The notes under the pieces were generated by a model. That model searched no databases. It was given only the letters and a program-made list of their open reading frames with translations, and had not been told where the DNA came from. A stretch of 64,000 bases of DNA. Origin: Microbacterium hominis. Its GTDB lineage: Bacteria > Actinomycetota > Actinomycetes > Actinomycetales > Microbacteriaceae. The translations under genes were made by a program, and so were the position numbers. Numbering within the stretch: the first letter of the stretch is position 1; each line of letters opens with the position of its first letter. The stretch spans positions 3,658,001 through 3,722,000 of the forward strand of contig NZ_CP054038.1 in NCBI RefSeq assembly GCF_013282805.1. Reading direction: 5' to 3'. This document shows, in pieces, positions 26,953 through 35,200 of the stretch.

Positions 26953-27936
26953 ATGCCCACCTTCACGTTCCCCGACGGCCATCAGGTCACCGCACCATCC
27001 GCGGCGGCCGACACGGTGACCGTGGTCTCCCGTCGTGACGTGGCCCACGGGGTCATCGAACTGCGCCTGCAGCGCCCCGGTGGTGGCCGCCTCCCGGACT
27101 GGGCTCCCGGCGCCCACATCGATCTCCTGCTCGACGATGGCGCAGTGCGCCAGTACTCCCTGTGCGGGGATCGATGGGATGCCGCGACCTACACCATCGC
27201 GGTCCAGCGCGAACCCTGTGGACGCGGCGGGTCGGTGGCGATCCACGACAGCATCGCCGTCGGCAGTGTCGTGCGATTCGGCGGGCCGCGCAACAACTTC
27301 CGGCTCGCACCGGCTCCGGAGTATCTGTTCATCGCCGGGGGCATCGGCATCACCCCCCTGCTGCCGATGATCCGCGGCGCAGAGCTCGCGGGCGCCGAAT
27401 GGAGGCTGCTGTACCTCGGACGCTCGCGACGGCGCATGGCCTACCTCGACGAACTGAGCCCGTACGGCGCGCGCGTCACCATGCATTGCTCCGACGAGCG
27501 CGGCCGCATCGACCTCGACACGTGGCGTCCCCGCGACGCCCGCGTGCGCACGTACGCCTGCGGTCCTGAACGACTCCTGGACTCCGTCGCGGCGTGGGGT
27601 GCCGTCGAAGGCGGTTGGCCGCCGAAGGTCGAGCGGTTCGCCGCAACCGCCTCCGATTCGGGCGCTGAGCGAGCGTTCGAGGTCGTCGCCACGCGCACGG
27701 GAGCGACCGTCACGGTCGACACCGGCGAGACGGTCGTCGCCGCACTGCGTCGCGCCGGCGTGAGCGTGCTGACCTCGTGCGCGCAGGGTGTGTGCGGTAC
27801 GTGCGAGACCCGCGTCGTGGCGGGAACCCCGGACCATCGCGACGCGCTGCTCGACGATGACGAGCGCACGGCGTCGGACTCCATGTATCCCTGCGTCTCC
27901 CGGTGCCGCGGCGAGCGGCTCCTGCTCGATCTCTGA
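26953..27936 (+). CDS. ferredoxin reductase, VanB/phthalate dioxygenase reductase type
   Basis: 327 residues, ATG after AAGGAGGTC. Flavin motif RQYSL (66-70), NAD-binding GGIGITP (129-135), then a C-terminal plant-type [2Fe-2S] domain with Cys276, Cys281, Cys284 and Cys314. It carries electrons from NADH through flavin and iron-sulphur to an oxygenase. The P450 gene starts 21 bp downstream, so it is the likely partner; this would avoid separate ferredoxin and ferredoxin reductase. The flavin-first, iron-sulphur-last order differs from GcoB of guaiacol demethylase. Confidence 0.9.
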   Translation: MPTFTFPDGHQVTAPSAAADTVTVVSRRDVAHGVIELRLQRPGGGRLPDWAPGAHIDLLLDDGAVRQYSLCGDRWDAATYTIAVQREPCGRGGSVAIHDSIAVGSVVRFGGPRNNFRLAPAPEYLFIAGGIGITPLLPMIRGAELAGAEWRLLYLGRSRRRMAYLDELSPYGARVTMHCSDERGRIDLDTWRPRDARVRTYACGPERLLDSVAAWGAVEGGWPPKVERFAATASDSGAERAFEVVATRTGATVTVDTGETVVAALRRAGVSVLTSCAQGVCGTCETRVVAGTPDHRDALLDDDERTASDSMYPCVSRCRGERLLLDL

Positions 27937-27957
27937 TCCCCACCCCAAGGAACGCTC

Positions 27958-29193
27958 ATGACCTCCGTCACCCGCGCGTCGCTCCCCGTCTCGATGCTCG
28001 ACCCCTTCAGCGACGAGTTCCTCGCCGATCCCTCTCCGCGGCTTCACGAACTGCGCGAACTCGGACCGGTCTTCCGGCTCGAGCGATACGACGTCTATGG
28101 CATCGCGCGCTACGCCGAGGTGCACCGCGCGCTCACCGACTGGCAGTCGCTCGTCTCGAGCGCGGGCGTCGGCCTGGCGAACTTCGACGAGGAACCGCCG
28201 TGGCGGCCGCCGAGCCTCCTCCTCGAAGCCGATCCGCCGCGACACGACGCGCCCCGCTCAGTTCTCACCCGCCTGCTCTCGCCGGCACGGCTGCGGGAAC
28301 TGTCGACCCAATGGCAGACCGACGCGGCCGCGCTGGTGGACGAGGTGCTTTCGCGAGGCGAGGGCTTCGATGTGGTCACAGACCTCGCCGAGGTCTTCCC
28401 CCTGCGGGTGTTCCCCGATGCCGTCGGTCTCGGCACCGACGGCCGGGAGAACCTCCTGCCCTATGGGGACTTCGCGTTCAATGCCTTCGGACCGCAGAAC
28501 GATCGGGTCATCAGCGGTGCCGCCCACATCGGTCCGACGATCTCGTGGATCGCCGAGCAGTGTCGGCGCGAGAACCTCTCCACATCAGGCTTCGGTGCGC
28601 AGATCTGGGCCGCCGCCGACCGCGGCGACATCACCCACGAGCAGGCGCCGCTGATCGTGCGATCCCTGCTCACGGCCGGCGTCGACACCACGGTGACCGG
28701 CATCGCCTCGACGCTGCACGCGCTGGCGTCGAACCCCGCTGCATGGGCCCGGCTGCGCGGCGATCGCTCACTCCTCCCTCGCGCTTTCGAAGAGGCGATC
28801 CGCCTCGATTCGCCGGTGCAGACCTTCTTCCGCACGACGAAGACCGAAACCGTCATCGACGACGTGCTCATCCCGCCCGGGCAGAAGGTGCTCATGTTCC
28901 TCGGCTCCGCCAACCACGATCCGCGCCGATGGCGCGACCCGGAGCGCTTCGATCTCGACCGTGATCCCTCCGGCCACGTCGGCTTCGGCATGGGCCTGCA
29001 CCAGTGCGTCGGGCAGCACGTGGCGCGCGCCGAAGCACTCGCCGTGCTGAACGCGCTGCTCGATCGCGTGGAGACCCTCACGCCGACAGTCGAGCCCCGT
29101 CGGCACCTCAACAACACGCTCCGAGGCTGGGAGAGCATCCCGGTTCGGGTACGCACGGTGCCTCGATCGGATCAGAGCGAAGCCCTCACGTAG
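27958..29193 (+). CDS. cytochrome P450, CYP199-like para-methoxybenzoate O-demethylase
   Basis: 411 residues, ATG after AAGGAACG. Haem ligand Cys350 in GFGMGLHQCVG; ExxR at Glu279-Arg282; acid-alcohol pair Asp243-Thr244 (AGVDTTV). From memory of the CYP199A2/A4 family, long stretches agree: VYGIARYAEVH, GVGL near residue 72, PWRPPSLLLEADPPRH, FPDAVGL, FNAFGP, VLMFLGSAN and NNTLRGWES. Arg235-Ser236 match the carboxylate-binding Arg-Ser of CYP199A4, but an Arg in its SSRGVGL loop is Ala here (SSAGVGL). The expected reaction is 4-methoxybenzoate to 4-hydroxybenzoate plus formaldehyde. Exact substrate is inference. Confidence 0.82.
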   Translation: MTSVTRASLPVSMLDPFSDEFLADPSPRLHELRELGPVFRLERYDVYGIARYAEVHRALTDWQSLVSSAGVGLANFDEEPPWRPPSLLLEADPPRHDAPRSVLTRLLSPARLRELSTQWQTDAAALVDEVLSRGEGFDVVTDLAEVFPLRVFPDAVGLGTDGRENLLPYGDFAFNAFGPQNDRVISGAAHIGPTISWIAEQCRRENLSTSGFGAQIWAAADRGDITHEQAPLIVRSLLTAGVDTTVTGIASTLHALASNPAAWARLRGDRSLLPRAFEEAIRLDSPVQTFFRTTKTETVIDDVLIPPGQKVLMFLGSANHDPRRWRDPERFDLDRDPSGHVGFGMGLHQCVGQHVARAEALAVLNALLDRVETLTPTVEPRRHLNNTLRGWESIPVRVRTVPRSDQSEALT

Positions 29194-29305
29194 CGGGCGC
29201 ACGCGGCGACGATCGCGGTGGAGGCGACGATCGCTTCAGCGACATCCTCGCGCGTGGCCGTCGGGCGGTTGTCGTCGGGTACTCCGTGCTGTTGCGCACC
29301 TGGCG

Positions 29306-29324
29306 CATTCCGCTTACCGGAATG
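29306..29324. promoter_or_regulatory. palindrome upstream of purU
   Basis: CATTCCG-CTTAC-CGGAATG, perfect 7-bp arms and 5-bp spacer, 65 bp before purU and 113 bp after the P450 stop. TTCC/GGAA arms resemble IclR-family sites (E. coli IclR binds a TGGAAAT/ATTTCCA palindrome). It lacks a T tail, so it is a poor terminator. The rest of the 196-bp gap shows nothing else clear. Confidence 0.45.
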
Positions 29325-29389
29325 GTCAAGGAGATCCCGGCAACCGAACCCGGTTCAGGCGACCGGCCTCCACACGGCAGAATCTATCC

Positions 29390-30271
29390 ATGGCCGCGCC
29401 CGCTTTCGTCCACCTGCTCCCCGATCACGCCTGCCTCATCGTGCACGGCAGCGACAAGCCGGGGATCATCGCGGCCGTCTCCGCCATGATCACGCGCCTC
29501 GGCGGGAACATCGTCACCCTCGACCAGTACTCCGACGACCCGCGCGGGGGCGCGTACTTCCAGCGCGTCGTGTTCCACCGCCCCCAGTTCGCCGCCGCCC
29601 GCCCGCAGATCGAGGCCGAGATCGCGCAGACCCTCGCGGGGTTCGACCTGGAATGGTCGCTCACCGACCAGTCGGTGCCCAAGCGCATGGCGATCCTGTC
29701 ATCGAAGCAGGACCACTGCCTGCTCGACCTGCTCTGGCGGCACCGCCGCGGCGACCTCCCGGTCACGGTGCCCATGGTGATCTCGAACCACACGACCTCC
29801 GCCGAAGACGTGCGCTCGTTCGGCGTGCCGTTCTTCCACGTGCCCTCGACTCCGGGTCCGGACAAGGCGGAGTCGGAGGCGAAGATCCTGCAGCTGCTCC
29901 AGGGCAACGTCGACTTCGTGGTGCTCGCGCGCTACATGCAGATCCTCTCGCCCGACTTCCTCGAGCAGCTCGGGGTGCCGGTGATCAACATCCACCACTC
30001 GTTCCTCCCCGCCTTCATCGGCGCCGAGCCCTACAAGAAGGCCAAGGAACGCGGTGTCAAGCTCATCGGCGCGACCTCGCACTACGTCACCGGCGACCTC
30101 GACGAGGGTCCGATCATCGAGCAGGACATCGTGCGCGTGACCCACGCCGACACCCTCGCCGAGCTCGTGCGCCGCGGCGCCGACGTGGAGCGCCAGGTGC
30201 TCTCGCGCGCGGTGCTCTGGCACGCGCAGGACCGCGTGATCCGCCACGGCAACCACACGATCGTTTTTTGA
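29390..30271 (+). CDS. purU: formyltetrahydrofolate deformylase
   Basis: 293 residues. N-terminal ACT domain (LIVHGSDKPGIIAAVSAMI) and C-terminal formyltransferase-like domain with NIHHSFLPAFIGAEPY and GATSHYVTGDLDEGPII. It hydrolyses 10-formyl-THF to formate and THF, balancing one-carbon folates. It follows the O-demethylating P450 on the same strand, where folate-bound one-carbon units derived from formaldehyde may need discharge; it may equally be a housekeeping gene. AGAATC/TATCC just before ATG suggests a leaderless start. Confidence 0.93.
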   Translation: MAAPAFVHLLPDHACLIVHGSDKPGIIAAVSAMITRLGGNIVTLDQYSDDPRGGAYFQRVVFHRPQFAAARPQIEAEIAQTLAGFDLEWSLTDQSVPKRMAILSSKQDHCLLDLLWRHRRGDLPVTVPMVISNHTTSAEDVRSFGVPFFHVPSTPGPDKAESEAKILQLLQGNVDFVVLARYMQILSPDFLEQLGVPVINIHHSFLPAFIGAEPYKKAKERGVKLIGATSHYVTGDLDEGPIIEQDIVRVTHADTLAELVRRGADVERQVLSRAVLWHAQDRVIRHGNHTIVF

Positions 30272-30274
30272 CGC

Positions 30275-30315
30275 GCGACGGATCAATCCGAGCGGAGCCC
30301 GCGTTGATGCGTCGC
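30275..30315. terminator. hairpin after purU
   Basis: GCGACGGATCAA pairs with TTGATGCGTCGC with one mismatch (11 of 12 bp) across a 17-nt loop, starting 4 bp after the purU stop. No T run follows, so a terminator or mRNA-protecting role is inferred from position. Confidence 0.45.
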
Positions 30316-30326
30316 GGGTCAAGGAC

Positions 30327-30357
30327 GGGGAGCGAGGAACGAGCGTATCGAGACCCC
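30327..30357. repeat. possible dispersed intergenic repeat
   Basis: The minus strand begins GGGGTCTCGATACGCTCG, a phrase I recall as recurring between genes in many Microbacteriaceae. Only this copy is seen in the window, so the call rests on memory of the group rather than on local evidence. Confidence 0.3.
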
Positions 30358-30364
30358 ACCGGCG

Positions 30365-31288
30365 CTAGAAGACGTACTCCATGAGGTCGACGCCGAGCGT
30401 GCGGAAGGCGTCGTGCACCCGCATGCGGTGGTAGATCGACAGGTCGTCGAAGCAGACGATCAGGGCGTATGAGACGCCGCCGCGGGGGCCCGCGAGCACT
30501 CCGGACTCCACCCGCACGCCGGACTCGCGACCCGTCTTGTTGATGAACAGCAGCCCGTGCTCGTCATTCTCGTGGGCGAACGGGTCGAGCCCCGTGGCCG
30601 ACGCGACCAGGGACAGGTCGTGGTTGAGGCTCAGCCATTCCGCCACCTGGGCGCTCACCGGCGCCGAGACGACCTGCGAGTTGACGAGCGCCGCGAACAC
30701 CTCCGCGAGCTCGCGCGCCGAGCCGAGCGCGTAGTGGGGCGCGTCGTCGGGTCCCCGCTCGTCGCGGAACTGGTCGAGCAGCGCCGAGCGCGACAGCCCC
30801 AGCTGCTCGATGCGGGCCTGCACGTGGCTCAGTCCGACCCGGGAGAGCAGGGCGTTGGCGGCCAGCGCGTCGCCGGTGGATGCCGTGAGCACGGCGAGAT
30901 CCACGAGAGGGAGCGCCGGCGCCTTCAGGTGCTGCCACACCCCCGCCACGGCCACGGAATCGAAGCCTTGACGGTCGACGATCTCCAGCGGCTCGAGCCG
31001 GCCGGACTCGAACGCGGCCGCCAGTTCGATCAGCAGCGGCACGACCCCCAGACCCCCGACCGGCAGAGTCACGAAGTCGTCGCCGGCGAGCACCGGGGTG
31101 CCGCGGTCCAGGTCGGTGATGCGCACCGAGATCTTGGCGCCGGACGCGGCGAGGCCGTCGAGCGCCTTCAGCGTCGACGTGAATGAGGATCTGCGCCCGA
31201 CTGCCGCCCTCCTCGGCAGTCTGCGGCTGCTGCGTCGCGACCCCCGCTGCGACTCAGCTTCCGGTATGGGCTCAGGGGGCTTGCCCAC
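30365..31288 (-). CDS. beta-lactamase-fold protein without catalytic Ser/Lys
   Basis: 307 residues from GTG after GGAAGGAACCCC. The class A serine beta-lactamase/transpeptidase-like layout is recognisable: the helix after LPVGGLGVVPLLIELA, STGDALAANALLSRVG, and FINKTGRESG with an intact KTG (251-253). But where SxxK should stand (residues 79-82) the sequence is GLGV, and the SDN position reads TGD. Catalysis by the usual mechanism is therefore unlikely. There is no clear signal peptide. It may bind a ligand or partner. It lies 93 bp after the M13 peptidase. Confidence 0.75.
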   Translation of the reverse strand: MGKPPEPIPEAESQRGSRRSSRRLPRRAAVGRRSSFTSTLKALDGLAASGAKISVRITDLDRGTPVLAGDDFVTLPVGGLGVVPLLIELAAAFESGRLEPLEIVDRQGFDSVAVAGVWQHLKAPALPLVDLAVLTASTGDALAANALLSRVGLSHVQARIEQLGLSRSALLDQFRDERGPDDAPHYALGSARELAEVFAALVNSQVVSAPVSAQVAEWLSLNHDLSLVASATGLDPFAHENDEHGLLFINKTGRESGVRVESGVLAGPRGGVSYALIVCFDDLSIYHRMRVHDAFRTLGVDLMEYVF

Positions 31289-31381
31289 GAGCGGGGTTCC
31301 TTCCGGTCGGAATGGATGCGGGAACTATTCGTGTTCAGTTGGGGAGTGAAGGCGCGCGGGGCCTCGGGTGGCCCGCGCGGG

Positions 31382-33364
31382 TCACCAGATGGTGACGCGC
31401 GCCTCCGGGTCGAGCCACAGCGCGTCGGACTCCGTCACGCCGAACGCGTCGTAGAACGCGTCGATGTTGCGGACGATCTGGTTGCACCGGAACTCGTTCG
31501 GCGAGTGCGGGTCGATCGTGAGCAGGCGGATGGTCTCGGCATCCCGGCCCTTCTGCTGCCAGATCTGCGCCCAGCTCAGCAGCAGGCGCTGGATGCCGGT
31601 GAATCCGTCGAGCTCGGGACCGGTGACCGCAGCGTCGGCGTCGTCGGCGCCCACGTGCAGCGCGTACGCCTTGAGGGCGATGCCGAGTCCGCCGAGGTCG
31701 CCGATGTTCTCGCCGATGGTCAGGGAGCCGTTGACGGTGTTCTCCTCGGCCAGCCCCTGCGGAGTGAGCGCGTCGTACTGGGCGATGAGGTTCTTCGTGC
31801 GCTTCTCGAACGCGGCCCGGTCGTCGTCGGTCCACCAGTCGCGCAGCGACCCGTCGCCGTCGAACCGGCTGCCCTGGTCGTCGAAGCCGTGGCCGATCTC
31901 GTGGCCGATCACCGCGCCGATGCCGCCGTAGTTCGCGGCCGCGTCGCGGTCGGGCTCGAAGAACGGGTACTGCAGGATCGCCGCCGGGAACACGATCTCG
32001 TTCATGAGCGGGTTGTAGTACGCGTTGACGGTCTGGGGCGTCATGTACCACTCGTCGCGGTCGATCGGCTGGCCGACCTTGGCGAGCTGGCGGTCGTGCT
32101 CCCACACGTGCGCGCGGCGCACGTTGCCCACGAGGTCTTCGGCGTCGATCTCGAGGGTGGAGTAGTCCTTCCACTTGACCGGGTAGCCGATCTTCGGCGT
32201 GAACGCGTCGAGCTTGGCGAGCGCGCGCTCGCGGGTCTCGGGGCTCATCCAGTCGAGTTCGGCGATCGACTGGCGGTACGCCTCGATGAGGTTGGCAACC
32301 AGCTCGTCCATGGCGTCCTTGGCCGCCGGCGGGAAGTGCCGCTCGACGTACACGTGGCCGATGGCCTCGCCGAGCGCCGCCTCGGCGAGCGAGACGCCGC
32401 GCTTCCACCGCTCGCGGTTCACCGGTACGCCGGTGAGCTGCGTGCCGTAGAAGGAGAAGTTCTCGTCGACGAACACCTGCGGGAGGAACGGCGCGGCCGA
32501 GTGGACGATCGAGAACCGCAGCCAGGCCTTCCAATCCTCGAGCCGGTCCTCCGTCAGCAGCGCGCCGAGCCCCTCGAGGAAGCTCGGCTGGCTGACGTTG
32601 ATCTCTTCGAAGACGCCCGGGTGATCGGGCGCGACCGCGGCGACCCACGGGTCGAGGTTCAGACCCATGAGCTTCTCGGCCTCGTCACCGGTCATGAGGT
32701 TGTAGGTGGCGACGGCGTCGCGACTGCGGACGTTGTCCCAGTGGTGGGTCGCCAGCTCGGTCTCGAGCGCGACGATGCGGTCGGCCGCCGCACCCGGCTC
32801 GTCGACGCCCGCGAGCCCCAGGATGCGCTCGGCGTGCCCGCGGAACGCGATGCGCGTCTCCTGGAAGTTGTCGAGGCGGTAGTAGCTCTCGTCGGGCAGC
32901 GACAGGCCGCCCTGGATGAAGAACGGCACGTAGCGCTCGGGGTTGCCCGGGTCGGGCTCGATGTAGAGGTGGATGAGCCCGGCGACGCCGTCGCGCTCGA
33001 GTTCGCCCAGGGTCGCGAGGAAGGCGGGGATGCCGTCGACAGCGTCGACCCGAGCCAGCTGCGCGGTCAGCGGTGCGGTGCCGAGCGCCTCGATGCGCTC
33101 GGTGTCCATGAAGCTCGTGTAGAGGTCGCCGATCTTGCGGGCCTCGGTGCCGGGCTCCGCCGACTGCGACTCCTCGACGATCGCGCGCACGTCCTTCTCC
33201 GCCTGTTCGGCGATCAGGTGGAACGAGCCCCAGCGCGCCTTGTCGTCGGGGATCTCGGTGCGATCGATCCAGGCCCCGTTGACGTGACGGTAGAGGTCGT
33301 CCTGCGGGCGGATCTCGGCACTCAGCTCCTCGAGCGCGAGACCGGAACGGGGGGAATCGGTCAT
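31382..33364 (-). CDS. M13-family zinc metallopeptidase (PepO-like)
   Basis: 660 residues. Zinc site His488-Glu489-x-x-His492 (VIGHEIGHGFDDQG) and third ligand Glu552 in GENIGDLGG with the supporting Asp556; substrate motif NAYYNP at 447-452. Length and the N-terminal QDDLYRHVNGAWI match PepO/neprilysin-type peptidases. No signal peptide is seen, so it should be cytoplasmic and digest peptides rather than proteins. TAGCAT/CATAGA just before ATG suggests a leaderless message; it is divergent from the MATE gene. Confidence 0.94.
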   Translation of the reverse strand: MTDSPRSGLALEELSAEIRPQDDLYRHVNGAWIDRTEIPDDKARWGSFHLIAEQAEKDVRAIVEESQSAEPGTEARKIGDLYTSFMDTERIEALGTAPLTAQLARVDAVDGIPAFLATLGELERDGVAGLIHLYIEPDPGNPERYVPFFIQGGLSLPDESYYRLDNFQETRIAFRGHAERILGLAGVDEPGAAADRIVALETELATHHWDNVRSRDAVATYNLMTGDEAEKLMGLNLDPWVAAVAPDHPGVFEEINVSQPSFLEGLGALLTEDRLEDWKAWLRFSIVHSAAPFLPQVFVDENFSFYGTQLTGVPVNRERWKRGVSLAEAALGEAIGHVYVERHFPPAAKDAMDELVANLIEAYRQSIAELDWMSPETRERALAKLDAFTPKIGYPVKWKDYSTLEIDAEDLVGNVRRAHVWEHDRQLAKVGQPIDRDEWYMTPQTVNAYYNPLMNEIVFPAAILQYPFFEPDRDAAANYGGIGAVIGHEIGHGFDDQGSRFDGDGSLRDWWTDDDRAAFEKRTKNLIAQYDALTPQGLAEENTVNGSLTIGENIGDLGGLGIALKAYALHVGADDADAAVTGPELDGFTGIQRLLLSWAQIWQQKGRDAETIRLLTIDPHSPNEFRCNQIVRNIDAFYDAFGVTESDALWLDPEARVTIW

Positions 33365-33456
33365 GGGCTCTATGCTATGCGCCGCCGCACCCCGGTGCGG
33401 GCCCGATCGGACCGCGCCCGAGGTCGTGATGCCATCGTGACCCGTAGGCTCGGACC

Positions 33457-34782
33457 GTGACGAGCGCCCCCGACACTCTGAACCGCGCGATCCTGCGCCT
33501 GGCGGTGCCGGCGCTGGGCGCGCTGGTGGCCGAGCCCCTGTTCCTCATCGTCGATTCCGCGCTCGTCGGGCATCTCGGGGTCGTGCCGCTCGCCGGGCTC
33601 GGCATCGCCTCGGCGGTGCTGCAGACGATCGTCGGCCTCATGGTCTTCCTCGCCTACAGCACCACCCCCGCGGTGGCACGCCGCTTCGGCGGAGGCGACC
33701 TGTCGAGGGCGGTCTCGGTCGGCATCGACGGCATGTGGCTCGCCCTGGCGCTGGGCTCCGGCCTCGCCCTGGTCGGCTACCTCGCGACACCGGGCCTCGT
33801 GGCGCTGTTCGGCGCTTCCCCGGAGGTCGCGGGCGAGGCATCCATCTATCTCGGCATCTCGATGTGGGGTCTGCCGGCGATGCTCGTGGTGTTCGCCGCA
33901 ACGGGCCTCCTGCGCGGGATGCAGGACACCGTCACCCCGCTGTGGATCGCCGGGCTCGGCTTCGGCGCGAACGCCCTGCTCAACTGGCTGTTCATCTACG
34001 GGTTCGGCTGGGGGATCGCGGGATCCGCGTTCGGCACCGTCGTCGCCCAGTGGGGCATGGTCGGCGCCTACGCGTGGGTGGTGTCGCGGCTGGCGCGCCG
34101 GCACGCGGCATCCATCCGTCCGCATCGGGAGGGATTGCGCGGCTCCGCCCGCTCGGGCGGCTGGCTGTTCCTGCGCACGGTGTCGCTGCGGGTCGCGCTG
34201 CTGGCCACGGTCGCCGTCGCGACCGGGCTCGGCACGGAGGAGCTCGCCGGCTGGCAGGTGGCGTTCACGATCTTCTCCACCGCCGCGTTCGCGCTCGACG
34301 CGCTCGCCATCGCCGCCCAGGCCCTCATCGGCAAGGGCCTCGGTGCCGGCGACGAGCACGAGGTCGTGCGGGTGCTGCGGCGCACCGTGGCCTGGGGCGC
34401 CTGGTTCGGGGTTCTCGTGGGTGTGGTCATCGGCGGCTTCTCTGGTCTCATCGGGCTGCTGTTCACCGGGGATGCCGCGCTCGCGGCACTGGTGCAGCCG
34501 GCGCTGATCATCCTGGCGATCGCGCAGCCGGTGTGCGGGATCGTGTTCGTGCTCGACGGGGTGCTCATCGGCGCGGGCGACGCGAAGTACCTCGCGGTGG
34601 CGGGCCTGCTGAACCTCGTGCCCTTCCTCCCCGCCCTCGTGGCGGTGGCACTGATCTCGCCCCCGGGCGCCGCGGGGCTCGCGTGGCTTGCAGTCACCTT
34701 CTTCGGCGTGTACATGCTGGCGCGGCTCGCGACCCTCGGCTGGCGCGTGCGCCGGCCGGAGTGGATGACCGCCGGAGCCTGA
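33457..34782 (+). CDS. MATE-family efflux transporter, DinF-like
   Basis: 441 residues, GTG start directly after a TAGGCT box (leaderless). Twelve hydrophobic segments in two similar halves; the first half opens RLAVPALGALVAEPLFLIVDSALVGHLG and contains STTPAVARRFGGGD, typical of the DinF branch. Such proteins exchange drugs or metabolites for sodium or protons. Substrate not predictable. The single-gene unit is divergent from the M13 peptidase. Confidence 0.9.
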   Translation: MTSAPDTLNRAILRLAVPALGALVAEPLFLIVDSALVGHLGVVPLAGLGIASAVLQTIVGLMVFLAYSTTPAVARRFGGGDLSRAVSVGIDGMWLALALGSGLALVGYLATPGLVALFGASPEVAGEASIYLGISMWGLPAMLVVFAATGLLRGMQDTVTPLWIAGLGFGANALLNWLFIYGFGWGIAGSAFGTVVAQWGMVGAYAWVVSRLARRHAASIRPHREGLRGSARSGGWLFLRTVSLRVALLATVAVATGLGTEELAGWQVAFTIFSTAAFALDALAIAAQALIGKGLGAGDEHEVVRVLRRTVAWGAWFGVLVGVVIGGFSGLIGLLFTGDAALAALVQPALIILAIAQPVCGIVFVLDGVLIGAGDAKYLAVAGLLNLVPFLPALVAVALISPPGAAGLAWLAVTFFGVYMLARLATLGWRVRRPEWMTAGA

Positions 34783-34789
34783 GGCTTCT

Positions 34790-34801
34790 CCCCAATTGGG
34801 G
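34790..34801. other. 12-bp palindrome after the MATE gene
   Basis: CCCCAATTGGGG is a perfect palindrome 8 bp after the MATE stop and 101 bp before the small membrane protein. It may be an operator or part of a terminator; nothing in the sequence decides. Confidence 0.3.
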
Positions 34802-34901
34802 TGTGCACGATGATCGTCCACAACGGCACGGGTTCGGCGGATCGGGCGCCCAGGCACTGGCATCGTCGTGCGCACCGCATCACAATGAAGGAGTGCTGAC
34901 C

Positions 34902-35114
34902 GTGACCGAGCCGCAGGTGTGGACCCTCATCGCCGTGTTCGCCGCCGGCATGTTCGGCATGATCACCGTGGTGTCGACGATGTTCGTGCGCGTGGTCCGC
35001 GCCGAGATCGGACGACTCGACACGAAGTTCGACCTCGTCAACGCCCGGCTCGACAATCTCGATCGCGACGTGCAGGCCCTCGTCAAGCACACCTTCGGCA
35101 TCGACCGCGGCTGA
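34902..35114 (+). CDS. small membrane protein with coiled-coil tail
   Basis: 70 residues from GTG at 34902, with AAGGAG at 8 nt; an in-frame GTG at 34893 overlaps that ribosome site and is rejected. One hydrophobic helix (WTLIAVFAAGMFGMITVVST) is followed by heptads (IGRLDTKFDLVNARLDNLDRDVQAL), so an N-terminal anchor with a cytoplasmic coiled coil is likely. Similar short anchor/coiled-coil proteins are common in actinobacteria with unknown role. Confidence 0.7.
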   Translation: MTEPQVWTLIAVFAAGMFGMITVVSTMFVRVVRAEIGRLDTKFDLVNARLDNLDRDVQALVKHTFGIDRG

Positions 35115-35141
35115 CTCGGCGTATCAGAGCCGTGCCTGCGA

Positions 35142-35191
35142 CCTCTCGATAGGGCAACGGCGCCGCACCGTGCGGCGCGCCCGTCGAGAGG
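35142..35191 (+). promoter_or_regulatory. nested hairpin covering the ribosome site of the next gene
   Basis: Outer arms CCTCTCGA (35142-35149) and TCGAGAGG (35184-35191) enclose an inner stem GCGCCGCAC-C-GTGCGGCGC (35160-35178). The Shine-Dalgarno GAGAGGA of the gene at 35201 is in the outer right arm, so folding would hide it. It could be a translational switch for the reductase-like gene. Confidence 0.55.
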
Positions 35192-35200
35192 ACCACTCCC

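Noticed and set aside
29306-29324. Palindrome after the P450 as a Rho-independent terminator
   Set aside because: It is 113 bp past the stop, the arms are only 7 bp and no T run follows; an operator role fits better.
30287-30360. Transposon end or attachment site near 30.3 kb
   Set aside because: Arg-rich frames and repeats are present, but there is no transposase, integrase, target duplication or tRNA gene nearby.
31316-33460. 714-codon plus-strand frame opposite the M13 peptidase
   Set aside because: Antisense shadow; the peptidase has its full zinc site and a better start.
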